Assembly (NCBI GenBank): GCA_946534715.1
Contig: CAMNCW010000047.1
Coordinates: 1-34,014 of the forward strand
Direction: 5' to 3'
Source: an uncultured Bacteroidales bacterium
GTDB lineage: Bacteria > Bacteroidota > Bacteroidia > Bacteroidales > Paludibacteraceae
Length of the DNA: 34,014 nucleotides
Shown: positions 14,636-23,742 of the stretch, piece after piece
How positions within the stretch are numbered: position 1 is the stretch's first letter
Layout: each line of letters starts with the position of its first letter
The notes under the pieces: model-generated
Databases searched by the model: none
What the model was told of the DNA's origin: nothing
Seen by the model: only the letters and a program-made list of their open reading frames with translations
Made by a program: the position numbers and the translations under genes

Positions 14636-17600
14636 ATGAAACATTTAAACTTTTTATCATTTAGGTCGTTATCTTCCGAAAACGGATCGGGAATGAACCG
14701 GCTTTGCATCGGAGCTTCATCGGTCTCCCCTCGCAAACTTTTTTCCCTCCTTTTTGTGCTGCTGTTAGGTGTTGGGCAGATGTGGGGAACAATTGCAAGT
14801 GGAACATATGTTCTATGCACATCAACAAGCGACTTGGAAGCAAATGCTCACTACATTATTGCAAATGGAACATCCGGGTCTGTTAAATGTATATCGAATG
14901 TATCAAATAATAATAACCGAAAAACAGTTGATGCAACTGTATCATCTAGTAAAATTTCGGTTGCTTCTAATAGTATCATTATGACCTTTACATTAGGAGG
15001 GTCGAGTGGTGCATGGACATTCCATACTGACAACTATGCAGGAACGGCAGGTTATTTAGCCTCTGCTGCGTCTGGTAATAATAACTATTGTCGTGTTATT
15101 TCAACATCTACAACAGGTACAATTTCTTTTTCCAGTAATGAGGCAGTGATCAATCTAAACCCTCATACAAGCAGGAAAAAGCTTAGATACAATAGTAGTG
15201 ATTTATTTGCATGCTATTCTTCTGGGCAAGATCCTGTATATCTTTACAAATTATCAGCTTCTTGTGACAAAAAAGTTACTGTTACCAAATCTTCTGCATC
15301 TAACGGTTCTTATACTTTGAAAGCAGGATCAACAAGTGGTGCAACAATTGACAATAACGGAAAAGTAGATAACTGTGACGCTAACGCGACAATTGTACTA
15401 ATTCCATCAGCAAACACGCATTACCATGTTGATGAAGTAACGGCCTCTAATAGTACAAGTGTCTCAGGTCCTGATGCAAGTGGCAATTATACAATCACAT
15501 ACACAAAGGGCTCAAACATTAGTACTACAATAGGCGTTACATTTGCAGCCGACCCTACTTATACTGTTACTTGGGTAGCAGGAAGCAATTCTTCTTTCAA
15601 TACACAAACAAACTATGCAGGAACTGCATTAACTGACCCGGGTACTCCATCTGCCGCTTCGTATTGCCCGGGCGGTAAAGTGTTCGTAGGTTGGACTGCC
15701 ACTCCTATAGATGGAGAAGGTAACGCACCCGCTGATTTATTTACGTCCGTAAGTGGAAAATCTATTCCGGTCAATGGAACAACATATTATGCTGTTTTTG
15801 CAACGGCAAGTGGTGGTGGTTCTTCTAATGGTTCTAAAACATTAGTTTCTAGTTCTTCATCAACATATTATAGTGCCGGCCATATTACAGGAGTGTCAGG
15901 AACAAATAAAGCCACATGGACAGCAGATGCATTTATTATGACTCAATACAAAAACACTAGTAGTAGTGCTGTTCCTTTGAATTATGCCGAAATTCGCGCA
16001 TACCAATACCACTCATTGGAATTTACTCCAGCCTCTGGCACGACAATTTCTTCGATAGTTGTAACTGCGAACTCAAACTCTTATGCTTCTGCATTAGGAG
16101 GAAGTTCGATTAGTAATTGTACCAAAAGTGTCTCCGGTAGCACTATAACAATAACGCCTACCGATGGAACCACGGCGATTACCCTCGTTCAAGGTGCTCA
16201 ATCCCGCATCAATTCAATTGTAGTGAACTATACTACAGGAGGAGGAACTACCTATTCTAATTACGCAACTACTTGCTGTTCACCACTGGCCTCAATAAAT
16301 GGGTCGGTTACGACGCCGAGCCAGACAAGTGCGGTAGTTAAGTTAGAGAGTGCATATAGCGATGCAGCTAATGCAGACGCATACCAACTAAAGGTTGAAG
16401 GAAGCAGCAATTATAACGATTGGACAGATGTCGCAAAGGACGATTTGACCACTTCTACCGGTGTAACCGTAAATGGTTTGACTTGCGGAACGGAATATAC
16501 AGCATACTTGCGTGCTAAGGGAAGCGGTAGTTATTGCGAGTTCGGTCAGGAGAGTTCTGTAAACTTCGAGACCAGCAAATATACGGTTTCTGTTGGCAGT
16601 CTTACAAACGGAACAATTACGGTTAGCCCGACAACGGCTTGCGCAGGTGATAATGTTACTTTGACCGTAAATCCTTCTGCCGCCGGTGCAGGCTATCACT
16701 TGGCTTCATGGAGTGTAAATGGGACGGCACAAGATGTTGCTTCTACTACATTCACCATGCCAGAAGCGGATGTAACTATTTCTGCTACATTTGAAGAGAA
16801 TAGCGTTCCGATGGCGATTAATATTACGTCAACGGACAAAGCTACTGTGACGAGTTCTGTAACATCGGCTCTCGCCAATACAAACATTACATTGTCTTGT
16901 ACGGATATAGACGAAGGTTACCAGTTCTTCGGTTGGACAGTAACAGCAGGCGGAAATCCTGTTGAGGTTACTAATCCGACAAGTGCAACAGGTGCTTCTT
17001 TCACCATGCCTGCAGCGGTGGTTACCGTTACGGCTGATATCCGTCAAATGGTAACCGTGACTTTCAAGCGTAATAATGTGACATATGATACTCAAATCAC
17101 GTATGTTGGTGGAACAGTAACATTCCCGTCTAATCCGACTAAATTCGATGATGACTATCCTAATTTTATCGGTTGGGCAGAGGCTATAGATGGAATAGCT
17201 ACCAGTGCTCCGACTTTGAAGAGCGCAAGCGACGCTATTACAGCTAATGCAGAGTATCATGCTGTGTTTGCCAATGCTCCGCAACCGGTGAATAGTTACG
17301 AGAAGGTGACTACTACCGACGATATGGTCAATAACTGCAAGTACGTGATTGCGGCATGGGATGCAGCTGAAAGCAAGTACTATGCTGCTACTGGTGCTAT
17401 GAGTGGCTACAATTTGAATAAAGTAGATGTGACAAGTAAGTTTGCAGAAGATGTTATTTCTGCTCCCGATAACAGCGAGGTATGGAAAGCAACGGTTGCA
17501 GACAGCAAGGTACAATTCCAAAATGTTGGAAATAGCAAGTATATGTCTGCAGTGGTGAATAATACACATACGAACTTTACATTGACAGACAACTCCGGAG

Positions 17601-20600
17601 AAGAATATACCTACTCTGTATCAACGGGTGCTTGGACATTCACAACATCCTCGCTCACAAATAATAAGCAAATTGAGTACTATGATGACTCAGGCAAAGA
17701 TTACTTTAGTTATTATACCGCTCAAGATGCACCGATTTATCTGTTCAAGCAGCAGTCTGCATCTACGGAGTGGGTTACGAAGCAGATTGTAAAACACACT
17801 ATTTCTTATAATAAGAACACGGAAGATGAGGTAACGGGTTCGCTGCCTGCTAATGCAATAGTAGTAGATGGCGAGGATTATACTGTTTCAGATGCTACTT
17901 TGACCCGTACTGGCTACAACTTCATCGGTTGGAACACCAGCAACACGGCTACTACGGCACAAACGACAATAGTAAATGTAACAGCAGATGCTACATTGTA
18001 CGCTGTTTGGGAGGCTATTCCGACATATAACATTGAGTTTAGCGTAAATGGAGCAAAGGTTGAGGCGCTAAAACTGGCTGATCAGTTAGAGGGCACGGCT
18101 ATTGTCTTCCCGGACGCTACTGCTATTACTGCCGCAAGCGCATTCCCGACCACCGATAAGAAGTTTATGGGCTGGATTGAGGCAAGTTCTTATGCTTCTG
18201 ACGTTGCTCCGACATTCGTTACTGCGGCAACTGCTACGACAGACAAGACCTATTATGCTGTGTTTGCAGATGTAGAAGATAATGGTTACGTAAAAGTGAC
18301 TTCTGCATTGGGAGACTGGAGCGGTGAGTACATCTTGGCCTATGATAATAGTGCAACCCAAGCTTATGTATTCAATGGAACAGATGCTGCAAATGACTAT
18401 GTAACGGCTACGATCAAATCAAATAGCATAGCAAAAGTTCCCACAGGCGGCGTGACCATTACAATTGCCCCAATTGCGGAAACAACCAATTATTCTATCA
18501 AAGTCAATGGAGGAACGAATAATGGTAAGTATCTGCAAGGTAGTTCAAGTAACGGATTAAATTTCCAAGAAACTGCGCAAGCAAATAGTATCACATGGGA
18601 TGCTACTTATGGATTGATGTTTGTAAATAGTTCATCTTATTTGCGTTTCAACACAACGACTGGTCAAACACGTTTCCGCTATTATAAATCTACCACTTAT
18701 ACGGGAGATTATTATAAAGCAATTTCTTTGTATAAGCAAAGTCTTACTATTTCGGACTATGTAACGAATATTGCTACCTTGAGCGGTATTGAGATTACAA
18801 CTGCTCCGACGAAGACGGTTTACAAGAAAGGTGAGGCATTGGATTTGACGGGTATGGTTGTTAAGGCTACTTATAGCGACAGCCGCGTGCGTACACTCAG
18901 CAGCGACAAATATACTGTTGATTTGGCTGATGAGGCTTTGGCTGCATCTAACAACAAGTTCACTGTTTCTTATACCGAAGGCGAAACGACTAAGACTGCG
19001 GAGCAAACGATTGCAGTTTATGAGTTGACCTTGATAGCAGTTACAAACGCACCGGCCACCACAACTTACCTTGAAGGTGCAACATTCGACAAGACAGGCA
19101 TGGAAGTTTCTGCTACTTGGGGAACAGGTGCAGATAAGATTGTTGAGACATTGAATGCCGAGGATTACACGGTTAGTCCGTCTCTGCTTGATGCCACAAG
19201 CATCACTTCCGTGACACTCTCTTACACGCACGAAGATGTTACCAAGACGACAACCCAAGCGGTAACGGTCAATGAGCGTCCGAGCCTGACGATGAGTTGG
19301 AAGGTAGCAGGTGCAACGACGACGAGCAAAATCTATATCAATAACGAAGAGAAGTATCTCTTGGTATTGCCGAGTGCTCCTGATGTGCCGGAGGCTTTTG
19401 GCGCAGGCTACGTGTTTATAGGCTGGACAAGCGACGCAACTATTGCAAAGAATGGTCAGGGTATTAACTGGGCTGCTAATAATGACGTAATGGCTAAGGC
19501 AACTGAGTTCAAGGCTGTATTTGCTCAAGTTAATGCGCCGCTCTTCAAAGAGACATTTGATGGCTGTGAAGGAACCGGTGGTAATGATGATAATTGGAGT
19601 GGAACCATCGCATCTAGTACTGTGAATACAGATAACAATGGTTGGACATTTGCGAATGAAGGTGGCGCTAATGCTTGTGTAAAATTCGGAACTGGAAGCA
19701 AAAAGGGTTCTGCCGAAACACCATCCTTCTCGCTTACCGGTTCAGCAACACTAATTTTCAAGGCGGGTGCTTGGGATAGCAATAGTGAAGGAACCACATT
19801 GAATATATCTGCAACCGGAGCGACGTTGAAGCAGAACGATGCAGCAATCTCTTCTGTAACGCTAACAAAGGGTGCTTGGACTACTTACTCCATTGATGTG
19901 ACCGAAGCTACCGGTACCGTAAAAATCAAGTTCGAAGCTCAAAATGCTTCTAACAACCGTTTCTTCTTGGATGAAGTAATGATTAAGCAAGGTGATGAGG
20001 ACTATAAAGATTATCGTTTTGTTCCTTCGAATGTTGCTCGTCCGGAGATTGAGTTGGCAGAGGCTACATATTACGGCGCTCAGAACGCAACAATCACTCA
20101 ATCGCAAAGCAAACAGATATTCTATAGTCTGGATGGCAATACGTGGACAGAGTACACAGCTCCCGTTGCATTGGATCAAGCCGGTGAAGTCACACTCTCT
20201 GCTAAAGCTTATGACAGCGATGAAGACGATTATAGTTCTGTAGTTTCGAAGTCATATACTATTGTAACAGAGATCGATGCTCCGACGATGACTGCAAGCT
20301 GTGTCTTCGTGGATGAGCAGACGGTTACAATCTCTCACGATATGAGTGGTACGGAAGGTTTTGCACTTCAGTATTCGTACGACGGAGAGAACTACACGGA
20401 TTATACAGAAGCGCTGACACTAACCGAGACAGCTACTATTTATGCAAAAGCAACTATTGGTAGCTTGGAGGCAACTGCGAACGCTACTTACATGAAGGGT
20501 TATCCTGTAGAGTATAACAAAGTGACCAGTGCTGATGGTTTGGCAATCGGGCAGCAGTTTATTATCAAGGCTTCGAGTGCAAATTCAGCAGCAGGTGCTT

Positions 20601-22537
20601 TAAGTGATAATATCCTGGCTTCGGTAGATATTCCAGCAGAAGTAAGCAACATAATTACGCTTATTAATGAGCCTGTAACGGTATTTGAATTAGGAGGTAG
20701 AAGTGGTGCCTATACGCTGATTTCAGATGGTAAGTATTTGAAATATAAGAGCGATAAGAAATTAGAATATAGTACAACGGTTGCTGACACATGGACTATA
20801 ACATATTCTGCCGGTGGTACGCCGACTATTAAGAATGTGACGAATAGCTCCTATAGTCTGCAATACAACTCTTCAAGTCCGCGCTTCACGGTTTATAGCA
20901 GTGATCAAACAGATGTTGCTATCTACGCGAAAGAGGCTATCGTTTACACGCTTACAATTAAGAACTATGATGGTTCGGCTAAGACTACAGATAAAGTTGT
21001 TGAGGGAAGTTCATTCATACTGACCGAAGCAGATGCTCCAACCGATTATCCAGCAAACTATGAGTTCCTCAGCAAGTGGACGGATGGCGAGAATGTATAT
21101 GGCGTAGGCGACGAGGTGGTAGTAAGCGCAGCCAAAACGCTTGAGCCTTGCTGGAAAGTGACGCCGACCGCTAACGTGGATATCAACGACCTGCCTGCAA
21201 CCGTGACGGAGATTGTGGTTAAGAATGAAAAGACGCTGACCGTAGATGAGGACCGCACTCTTGACAATCTGACGGTTGAGAATGGTGGTAAGGTGACGTT
21301 AAGCAACAGCAACAAACTGACAGTCGTTGGTACGTTCACTATCGAGACAACGATGGCAAGTGGTAACTCCGGTCAGTTAAACGGCGCAACGGAATCGAAC
21401 TTCGAGGCGGCTGAGGCTTATATCGACATTACGCTGGGTGCAGCAGGCAAACGCGCTGCACAATGGCATGCGTTCACCGTTCCGTTCCCTGTTGACGCGC
21501 TGAACGGTATCTTCGACGCGGCAACCGGCGAGAAACTGACCAACGAAGTGAACTACGCTATCATGGATTACCACGGAGACATCCGTGCGCAAGGCAAATA
21601 CGGCTGGAAGAAATACCGCGGCGTACTGGTACCGGGTACGTTCTACCTGATGACCGTTGACGGCGAACGCGCAACCTACCGCTTCAAGAAAACAGCTAAT
21701 GGTGCTCTCGTAGCGGGCAACACGAAAGCGTTGTATAAATATGCAAGCTCGACCAGCGGCAACGACAATGGTTGGAACGGTGTAGGTAACCCGACGCTGA
21801 TGTACGGTCAGGTGGCTTACAAAGCGCAAGTGCTTAATCCGGAAAGTTATACCTACGAGGCATTTAATGAAAATGAGACAAACTTCGTAGTAGGTACTCC
21901 GTTCTTCATCCAAGCTACTGAAAATGTCACTATGACGTTCGGTGCTGCCAGTGGAAATGCTAATTATGCTCCGGCTCGCACTCCGGCGAAGGCTATCGAG
22001 AGTATCAAGGTTCGCTTCGGAAACGAAGAATACACCGACAAACTCTATATCTCGGCTTCCGAGGATGCACTCAATACCTACGAGACAGGCAAAGACCTTG
22101 TGAAGATGACCATGACCAATACGCCGAAGGTGGCACAGATCTTCGGTAAGGCTTACAACACCAAGCTCTGTATGGTTCATGCTCCGATGGTGAACAATCA
22201 AGCCGAAGTGGCGCTTGAACTCTATGCTCCGCAAGCAGGTATATATACCATCAGCGTTCCGGCAGAGCGCGAGGATGCAAGTCTGTACTTGACCAAGGAC
22301 GGTAACATCATTTGGGATCTGACGATGTCGCCTTATGAGGCAGAGTTCGACAAGGGTCAGAACAACGGCTACGGCTTGATGCTTGTTTGCAAAGCTCCGC
22401 AAGTGACTACCGGCGTGGAGACAATTGACAATTCACAATCCACAATTCACAATTGTCAGAAGGTGATCCTCAATGACCATGTGTACATCCTCCGCGATGC
22501 ACAACTCTATGACGTCACCGGAAAAGCGGTTAAATAA
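14636..22537 (+). CDS. giant secreted InlB-repeat surface protein
   Basis: The protein is 2,633 aa from the ATG at 14636. I prefer this start because AAAATAACAAACATTATG matches the start context of the next gene (22549-22565); an in-frame ATG at 14600 is possible. The signal segment KLFSLLFVLLLGVGQMWG lies near residues 35-52. Modules in order: a beta-rich N-terminus; an InlB-like unit (about 308-385); a fibronectin III-like module (about 546-645, starting CCSPLASINGS); InlB-type units at about 647-721, 805-878, 1053-1125 and 1131-1210; two Ig-like modules (about 1380-1550); another InlB unit; a jelly-roll-like region (about 1635-1788); two chitobiase C-terminal-like beta modules (about 1800-1955). 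The C-terminal region from about 2170 has VPFPV and GVGNP motifs. It ends VYILRDAQLYDVTGKAVK. Neighbours and fold suggest a surface adhesin or binding protein; the ligand is unknown. Confidence 0.88.
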   Translation: MKHLNFLSFRSLSSENGSGMNRLCIGASSVSPRKLFSLLFVLLLGVGQMWGTIASGTYVLCTSTSDLEANAHYIIANGTSGSVKCISNVSNNNNRKTVDATVSSSKISVASNSIIMTFTLGGSSGAWTFHTDNYAGTAGYLASAASGNNNYCRVISTSTTGTISFSSNEAVINLNPHTSRKKLRYNSSDLFACYSSGQDPVYLYKLSASCDKKVTVTKSSASNGSYTLKAGSTSGATIDNNGKVDNCDANATIVLIPSANTHYHVDEVTASNSTSVSGPDASGNYTITYTKGSNISTTIGVTFAADPTYTVTWVAGSNSSFNTQTNYAGTALTDPGTPSAASYCPGGKVFVGWTATPIDGEGNAPADLFTSVSGKSIPVNGTTYYAVFATASGGGSSNGSKTLVSSSSSTYYSAGHITGVSGTNKATWTADAFIMTQYKNTSSSAVPLNYAEIRAYQYHSLEFTPASGTTISSIVVTANSNSYASALGGSSISNCTKSVSGSTITITPTDGTTAITLVQGAQSRINSIVVNYTTGGGTTYSNYATTCCSPLASINGSVTTPSQTSAVVKLESAYSDAANADAYQLKVEGSSNYNDWTDVAKDDLTTSTGVTVNGLTCGTEYTAYLRAKGSGSYCEFGQESSVNFETSKYTVSVGSLTNGTITVSPTTACAGDNVTLTVNPSAAGAGYHLASWSVNGTAQDVASTTFTMPEADVTISATFEENSVPMAINITSTDKATVTSSVTSALANTNITLSCTDIDEGYQFFGWTVTAGGNPVEVTNPTSATGASFTMPAAVVTVTADIRQMVTVTFKRNNVTYDTQITYVGGTVTFPSNPTKFDDDYPNFIGWAEAIDGIATSAPTLKSASDAITANAEYHAVFANAPQPVNSYEKVTTTDDMVNNCKYVIAAWDAAESKYYAATGAMSGYNLNKVDVTSKFAEDVISAPDNSEVWKATVADSKVQFQNVGNSKYMSAVVNNTHTNFTLTDNSGEEYTYSVSTGAWTFTTSSLTNNKQIEYYDDSGKDYFSYYTAQDAPIYLFKQQSASTEWVTKQIVKHTISYNKNTEDEVTGSLPANAIVVDGEDYTVSDATLTRTGYNFIGWNTSNTATTAQTTIVNVTADATLYAVWEAIPTYNIEFSVNGAKVEALKLADQLEGTAIVFPDATAITAASAFPTTDKKFMGWIEASSYASDVAPTFVTAATATTDKTYYAVFADVEDNGYVKVTSALGDWSGEYILAYDNSATQAYVFNGTDAANDYVTATIKSNSIAKVPTGGVTITIAPIAETTNYSIKVNGGTNNGKYLQGSSSNGLNFQETAQANSITWDATYGLMFVNSSSYLRFNTTTGQTRFRYYKSTTYTGDYYKAISLYKQSLTISDYVTNIATLSGIEITTAPTKTVYKKGEALDLTGMVVKATYSDSRVRTLSSDKYTVDLADEALAASNNKFTVSYTEGETTKTAEQTIAVYELTLIAVTNAPATTTYLEGATFDKTGMEVSATWGTGADKIVETLNAEDYTVSPSLLDATSITSVTLSYTHEDVTKTTTQAVTVNERPSLTMSWKVAGATTTSKIYINNEEKYLLVLPSAPDVPEAFGAGYVFIGWTSDATIAKNGQGINWAANNDVMAKATEFKAVFAQVNAPLFKETFDGCEGTGGNDDNWSGTIASSTVNTDNNGWTFANEGGANACVKFGTGSKKGSAETPSFSLTGSATLIFKAGAWDSNSEGTTLNISATGATLKQNDAAISSVTLTKGAWTTYSIDVTEATGTVKIKFEAQNASNNRFFLDEVMIKQGDEDYKDYRFVPSNVARPEIELAEATYYGAQNATITQSQSKQIFYSLDGNTWTEYTAPVALDQAGEVTLSAKAYDSDEDDYSSVVSKSYTIVTEIDAPTMTASCVFVDEQTVTISHDMSGTEGFALQYSYDGENYTDYTEALTLTETATIYAKATIGSLEATANATYMKGYPVEYNKVTSADGLAIGQQFIIKASSANSAAGALSDNILASVDIPAEVSNIITLINEPVTVFELGGRSGAYTLISDGKYLKYKSDKKLEYSTTVADTWTITYSAGGTPTIKNVTNSSYSLQYNSSSPRFTVYSSDQTDVAIYAKEAIVYTLTIKNYDGSAKTTDKVVEGSSFILTEADAPTDYPANYEFLSKWTDGENVYGVGDEVVVSAAKTLEPCWKVTPTANVDINDLPATVTEIVVKNEKTLTVDEDRTLDNLTVENGGKVTLSNSNKLTVVGTFTIETTMASGNSGQLNGATESNFEAAEAYIDITLGAAGKRAAQWHAFTVPFPVDALNGIFDAATGEKLTNEVNYAIMDYHGDIRAQGKYGWKKYRGVLVPGTFYLMTVDGERATYRFKKTANGALVAGNTKALYKYASSTSGNDNGWNGVGNPTLMYGQVAYKAQVLNPESYTYEAFNENETNFVVGTPFFIQATENVTMTFGAASGNANYAPARTPAKAIESIKVRFGNEEYTDKLYISASEDALNTYETGKDLVKMTMTNTPKVAQIFGKAYNTKLCMVHAPMVNNQAEVALELYAPQAGIYTISVPAEREDASLYLTKDGNIIWDLTMSPYEAEFDKGQNNGYGLMLVCKAPQVTTGVETIDNSQSTIHNCQKVILNDHVYILRDAQLYDVTGKAVK
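22421..22457 (+). repeat. 7-bp-period word array inside the coding region
   Basis: CAATT or CAATC words begin at 22422, 22429, 22436, 22443 and 22450, an exact 7-bp period, and the ends ACAATTG/CAATTGT are inverted. The array encodes the linker TIDNSQSTIHNCQ just before the conserved C-terminal tail. It looks like intergenic repeat material carried in frame. Confidence 0.75.
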
Positions 22538-22562
22538 CGTAAACAGCAAAATAACAAGTATT

Positions 22563-22706
22563 ATGGAAAAGAAAAATTATATACAACCTGAAATGAAGGT
22601 AGTGGGACTTAGTTCCATGAGTTCATTAATGCTTCTTGGCTCCCCAACAGCATCAGAACCGGGAAAGAGTAATTCACCTCAACGCCTTGTAGAAACGGCA
22701 TATTAA
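22563..22706 (+). CDS. small protein following the giant surface protein (unknown function)
   Basis: This 47-aa protein starts MEKKNYIQPEMKVVGLSS and ends RLVETAY. It begins 25 bp after the giant gene, with the same AAAATAACAAxxATTATG start context, and a strong terminator follows 25 bp later, so it is the last gene of that operon. Small proteins with a basic N-terminus, a 'YxxPxxxVV' segment, a short hydrophobic stretch (LMLLGS, here about 22-27) and a polar tail are frequent beside Bacteroidales surface genes. I recognise the type but no established function. There is no signal peptide and no Cys. A longer upstream in-frame start would overlap the giant gene and is unlikely. Confidence 0.7.
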   Translation: MEKKNYIQPEMKVVGLSSMSSLMLLGSPTASEPGKSNSPQRLVETAY

Positions 22707-22730
22707 CTTCCCAACGGGAAAAACAGTAGC

Positions 22731-22759
22731 AAAAAAGAGCACGTTCGGTGCTCTTTTTT
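22731..22759 (+). terminator. terminator of the second giant-gene operon
   Basis: GAGCAC (22737-22742) pairs with GTGCTC (22748-22753) around a 5-base loop, flanked by A6 and T6. The 32 bases at 22730-22761 recur exactly at 23477-23508. Confidence 0.93.
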
Positions 22760-22808
22760 GTACTATTCGCGAAAAAATGAAGAAAAACAGACGATTTTAA
22801 GTAAAAAA

Positions 22809-22840
22809 TTTGGATTGTAACTAAAAAATAGTTACCTTTG
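22809..22840 (+). promoter_or_regulatory. hicAB promoter
   Basis: TTTG at 22809-22812, exactly 20 bases, then TACCTTTG at 22833-22840. The transcript would start just before the ATG at 22856, giving an almost leaderless message. This excludes the upstream in-frame ATG at 22838, which overlaps the -7 box. Confidence 0.8.
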
Positions 22841-22855
22841 CACAAAATTTGTAAT

Positions 22856-23113
22856 ATGAGTACAAAAGATAAATTAGTCGAGCGGTTCTTGACGCTTCCT
22901 TCTGACTTCACTTTTGACGAACTCGAACGCTTACTGGCCATTTTCGGTTATATGAAATCGAACAAAGGGAAAACGTCAGGTTCGCGTGTTATCTTTAAAG
23001 ACAAAGAAGGGCGTCCGATAATGCTCCATAAACCACATCCGGGGAACATCGTTAAGATGTATGCCTTGCGGCAAATTTTAGAAGAATTACAATCCAAAGG
23101 ATATTTGAAATAG
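22856..23113 (+). CDS. hicA: HicA-family toxin (mRNA interferase), GSR variant
   Basis: This 85-aa protein is the toxin of a type II toxin-antitoxin pair. HicA toxins have a small dsRNA-binding-like fold and cleave mRNA. The core at residues 42-75 (GSRVIFKDKEGRPIMLHKPHPGN) matches the HicA pattern of a GS-turn, a strand pair and a [H/K]PHPG turn, followed by a helix (ALRQILEEL). The canonical GSHH motif, which supplies the catalytic His, is GSRV here. The His residues present are those of LHKPHPGN. Such GSR variants belong to a known Bacteroidetes subgroup, but the change leaves activity uncertain. An N-terminal extension of about 35 residues (DKLVERFLTLPSDFTFDELERLL) makes it longer than the classic 58-aa HicA. 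The start is set by the promoter. hicB follows 8 bp later. Confidence 0.88.
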   Translation: MSTKDKLVERFLTLPSDFTFDELERLLAIFGYMKSNKGKTSGSRVIFKDKEGRPIMLHKPHPGNIVKMYALRQILEELQSKGYLK

Positions 23114-23121
23114 GAGGAATT

Positions 23122-23460
23122 ATGAATACAATCAGTTATAAAGGTTATCTCGGAACGGTGAATTTCTCCGAGAAGGATGGCTGCTTTTACGGAAAGATTG
23201 AAGGCATAGACGGTTTGGTGAACTTTGAAGGTGAGAGTGTGCACGAGCTGACGGAGGCCTTTCATGAAGCGGTTGATGACTATGTGGCATACTGCATAGA
23301 AGAAGGCTTGGAACCGCACAAGAGTTATTCCGGACAACTGAATATCCGTATCAAACCCGAGACGCACAGCCGTATAGCTGCTTTGTCTAAACAAGCCGGA
23401 GAGTCTATCAATGCGTTTATCAGTCATGCTTTGGATCAGCGAGTTGCTGCAATGCTGTAA
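23122..23460 (+). CDS. hicB: HicB-family antitoxin
   Basis: This 112-aa protein should bind and neutralise HicA and repress the operon. The N-terminal half (about 1-65, with GYLGTVNFSEKDGCFYGKIEGI and a following HELTEAFHEAVDDYVAYC helix) is the degenerate RNase H-like HicB fold. The C-terminal half (about 75-110, LNIRIKPETHSRIAALSKQAGESINAFISHAL) is a ribbon-helix-helix DNA-binding domain. AGGAGG at 23112-23117 overlaps the hicA stop codon and lies 4 bases before this ATG, a clear translational coupling site. The terminator begins 17 bp after the stop. Confidence 0.92.
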   Translation: MNTISYKGYLGTVNFSEKDGCFYGKIEGIDGLVNFEGESVHELTEAFHEAVDDYVAYCIEEGLEPHKSYSGQLNIRIKPETHSRIAALSKQAGESINAFISHALDQRVAAML

Positions 23461-23477
23461 AAATAGCGCATATTACC

Positions 23478-23506
23478 AAAAAAGAGCACGTTCGGTGCTC
23501 TTTTTT
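23478..23506 (+). terminator. hicAB terminator, identical to the upstream one
   Basis: GAGCAC (23484-23489) pairs with GTGCTC (23495-23500), with A6 before and T6 after. It is identical over 32 bases to 22730-22761. Confidence 0.93.
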
Positions 23507-23547
23507 GTGTGAAATGTCCCTTTTTGCGTGCAAAACGAAAATTTCTC

Positions 23548-23578
23548 TTGCGTATGTCAAAAAAAAGTAGTACCTTTG
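23548..23578 (+). promoter_or_regulatory. pnp promoter
   Basis: TTG at 23548-23550, exactly 20 bases, TACCTTTG at 23571-23578. The spacer CGTATGTCAAAAAAAAGTAG is almost the same as in the invertible promoter. The leader to the pnp ATG is about 155 bases. Confidence 0.88.
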
Positions 23579-23639
23579 CGCGACTTTTTATGGGTCTTAA
23601 TAATTAACAGGTCGCAAACGGCGGCCATATATATAACTG

Positions 23640-23728
23640 GTTTGATATAGTTTGAAATAGTTTAAATGGTTTGTGGTGGTTGTGAAATCAAACGCGAAGC
23701 ATCAAACAACGTCAAACAACAATCAAAC
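23640..23728 (+). repeat. inverted word arrays in the pnp 5' leader
   Basis: GTTTGA words at 23640 and 23650 (then GTTTAA 23660, GTTTGT 23669) keep a 9-10 bp step. Their reverse complement TCAAAC follows at 23688, 23702, 23712 and 23723. The two halves can pair to form a long imperfect hairpin just upstream of the pnp start. Confidence 0.7.
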
Positions 23729-23742
23729 AAAAATGATGTAAG

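Noticed and set aside
21377..22402. A 341-codon leftward open frame opposite the end of the second giant gene
   Set aside because: The opposite frame encodes the conserved C-terminal region with VPFPV and GNP motifs; this one shows no recognisable domain.
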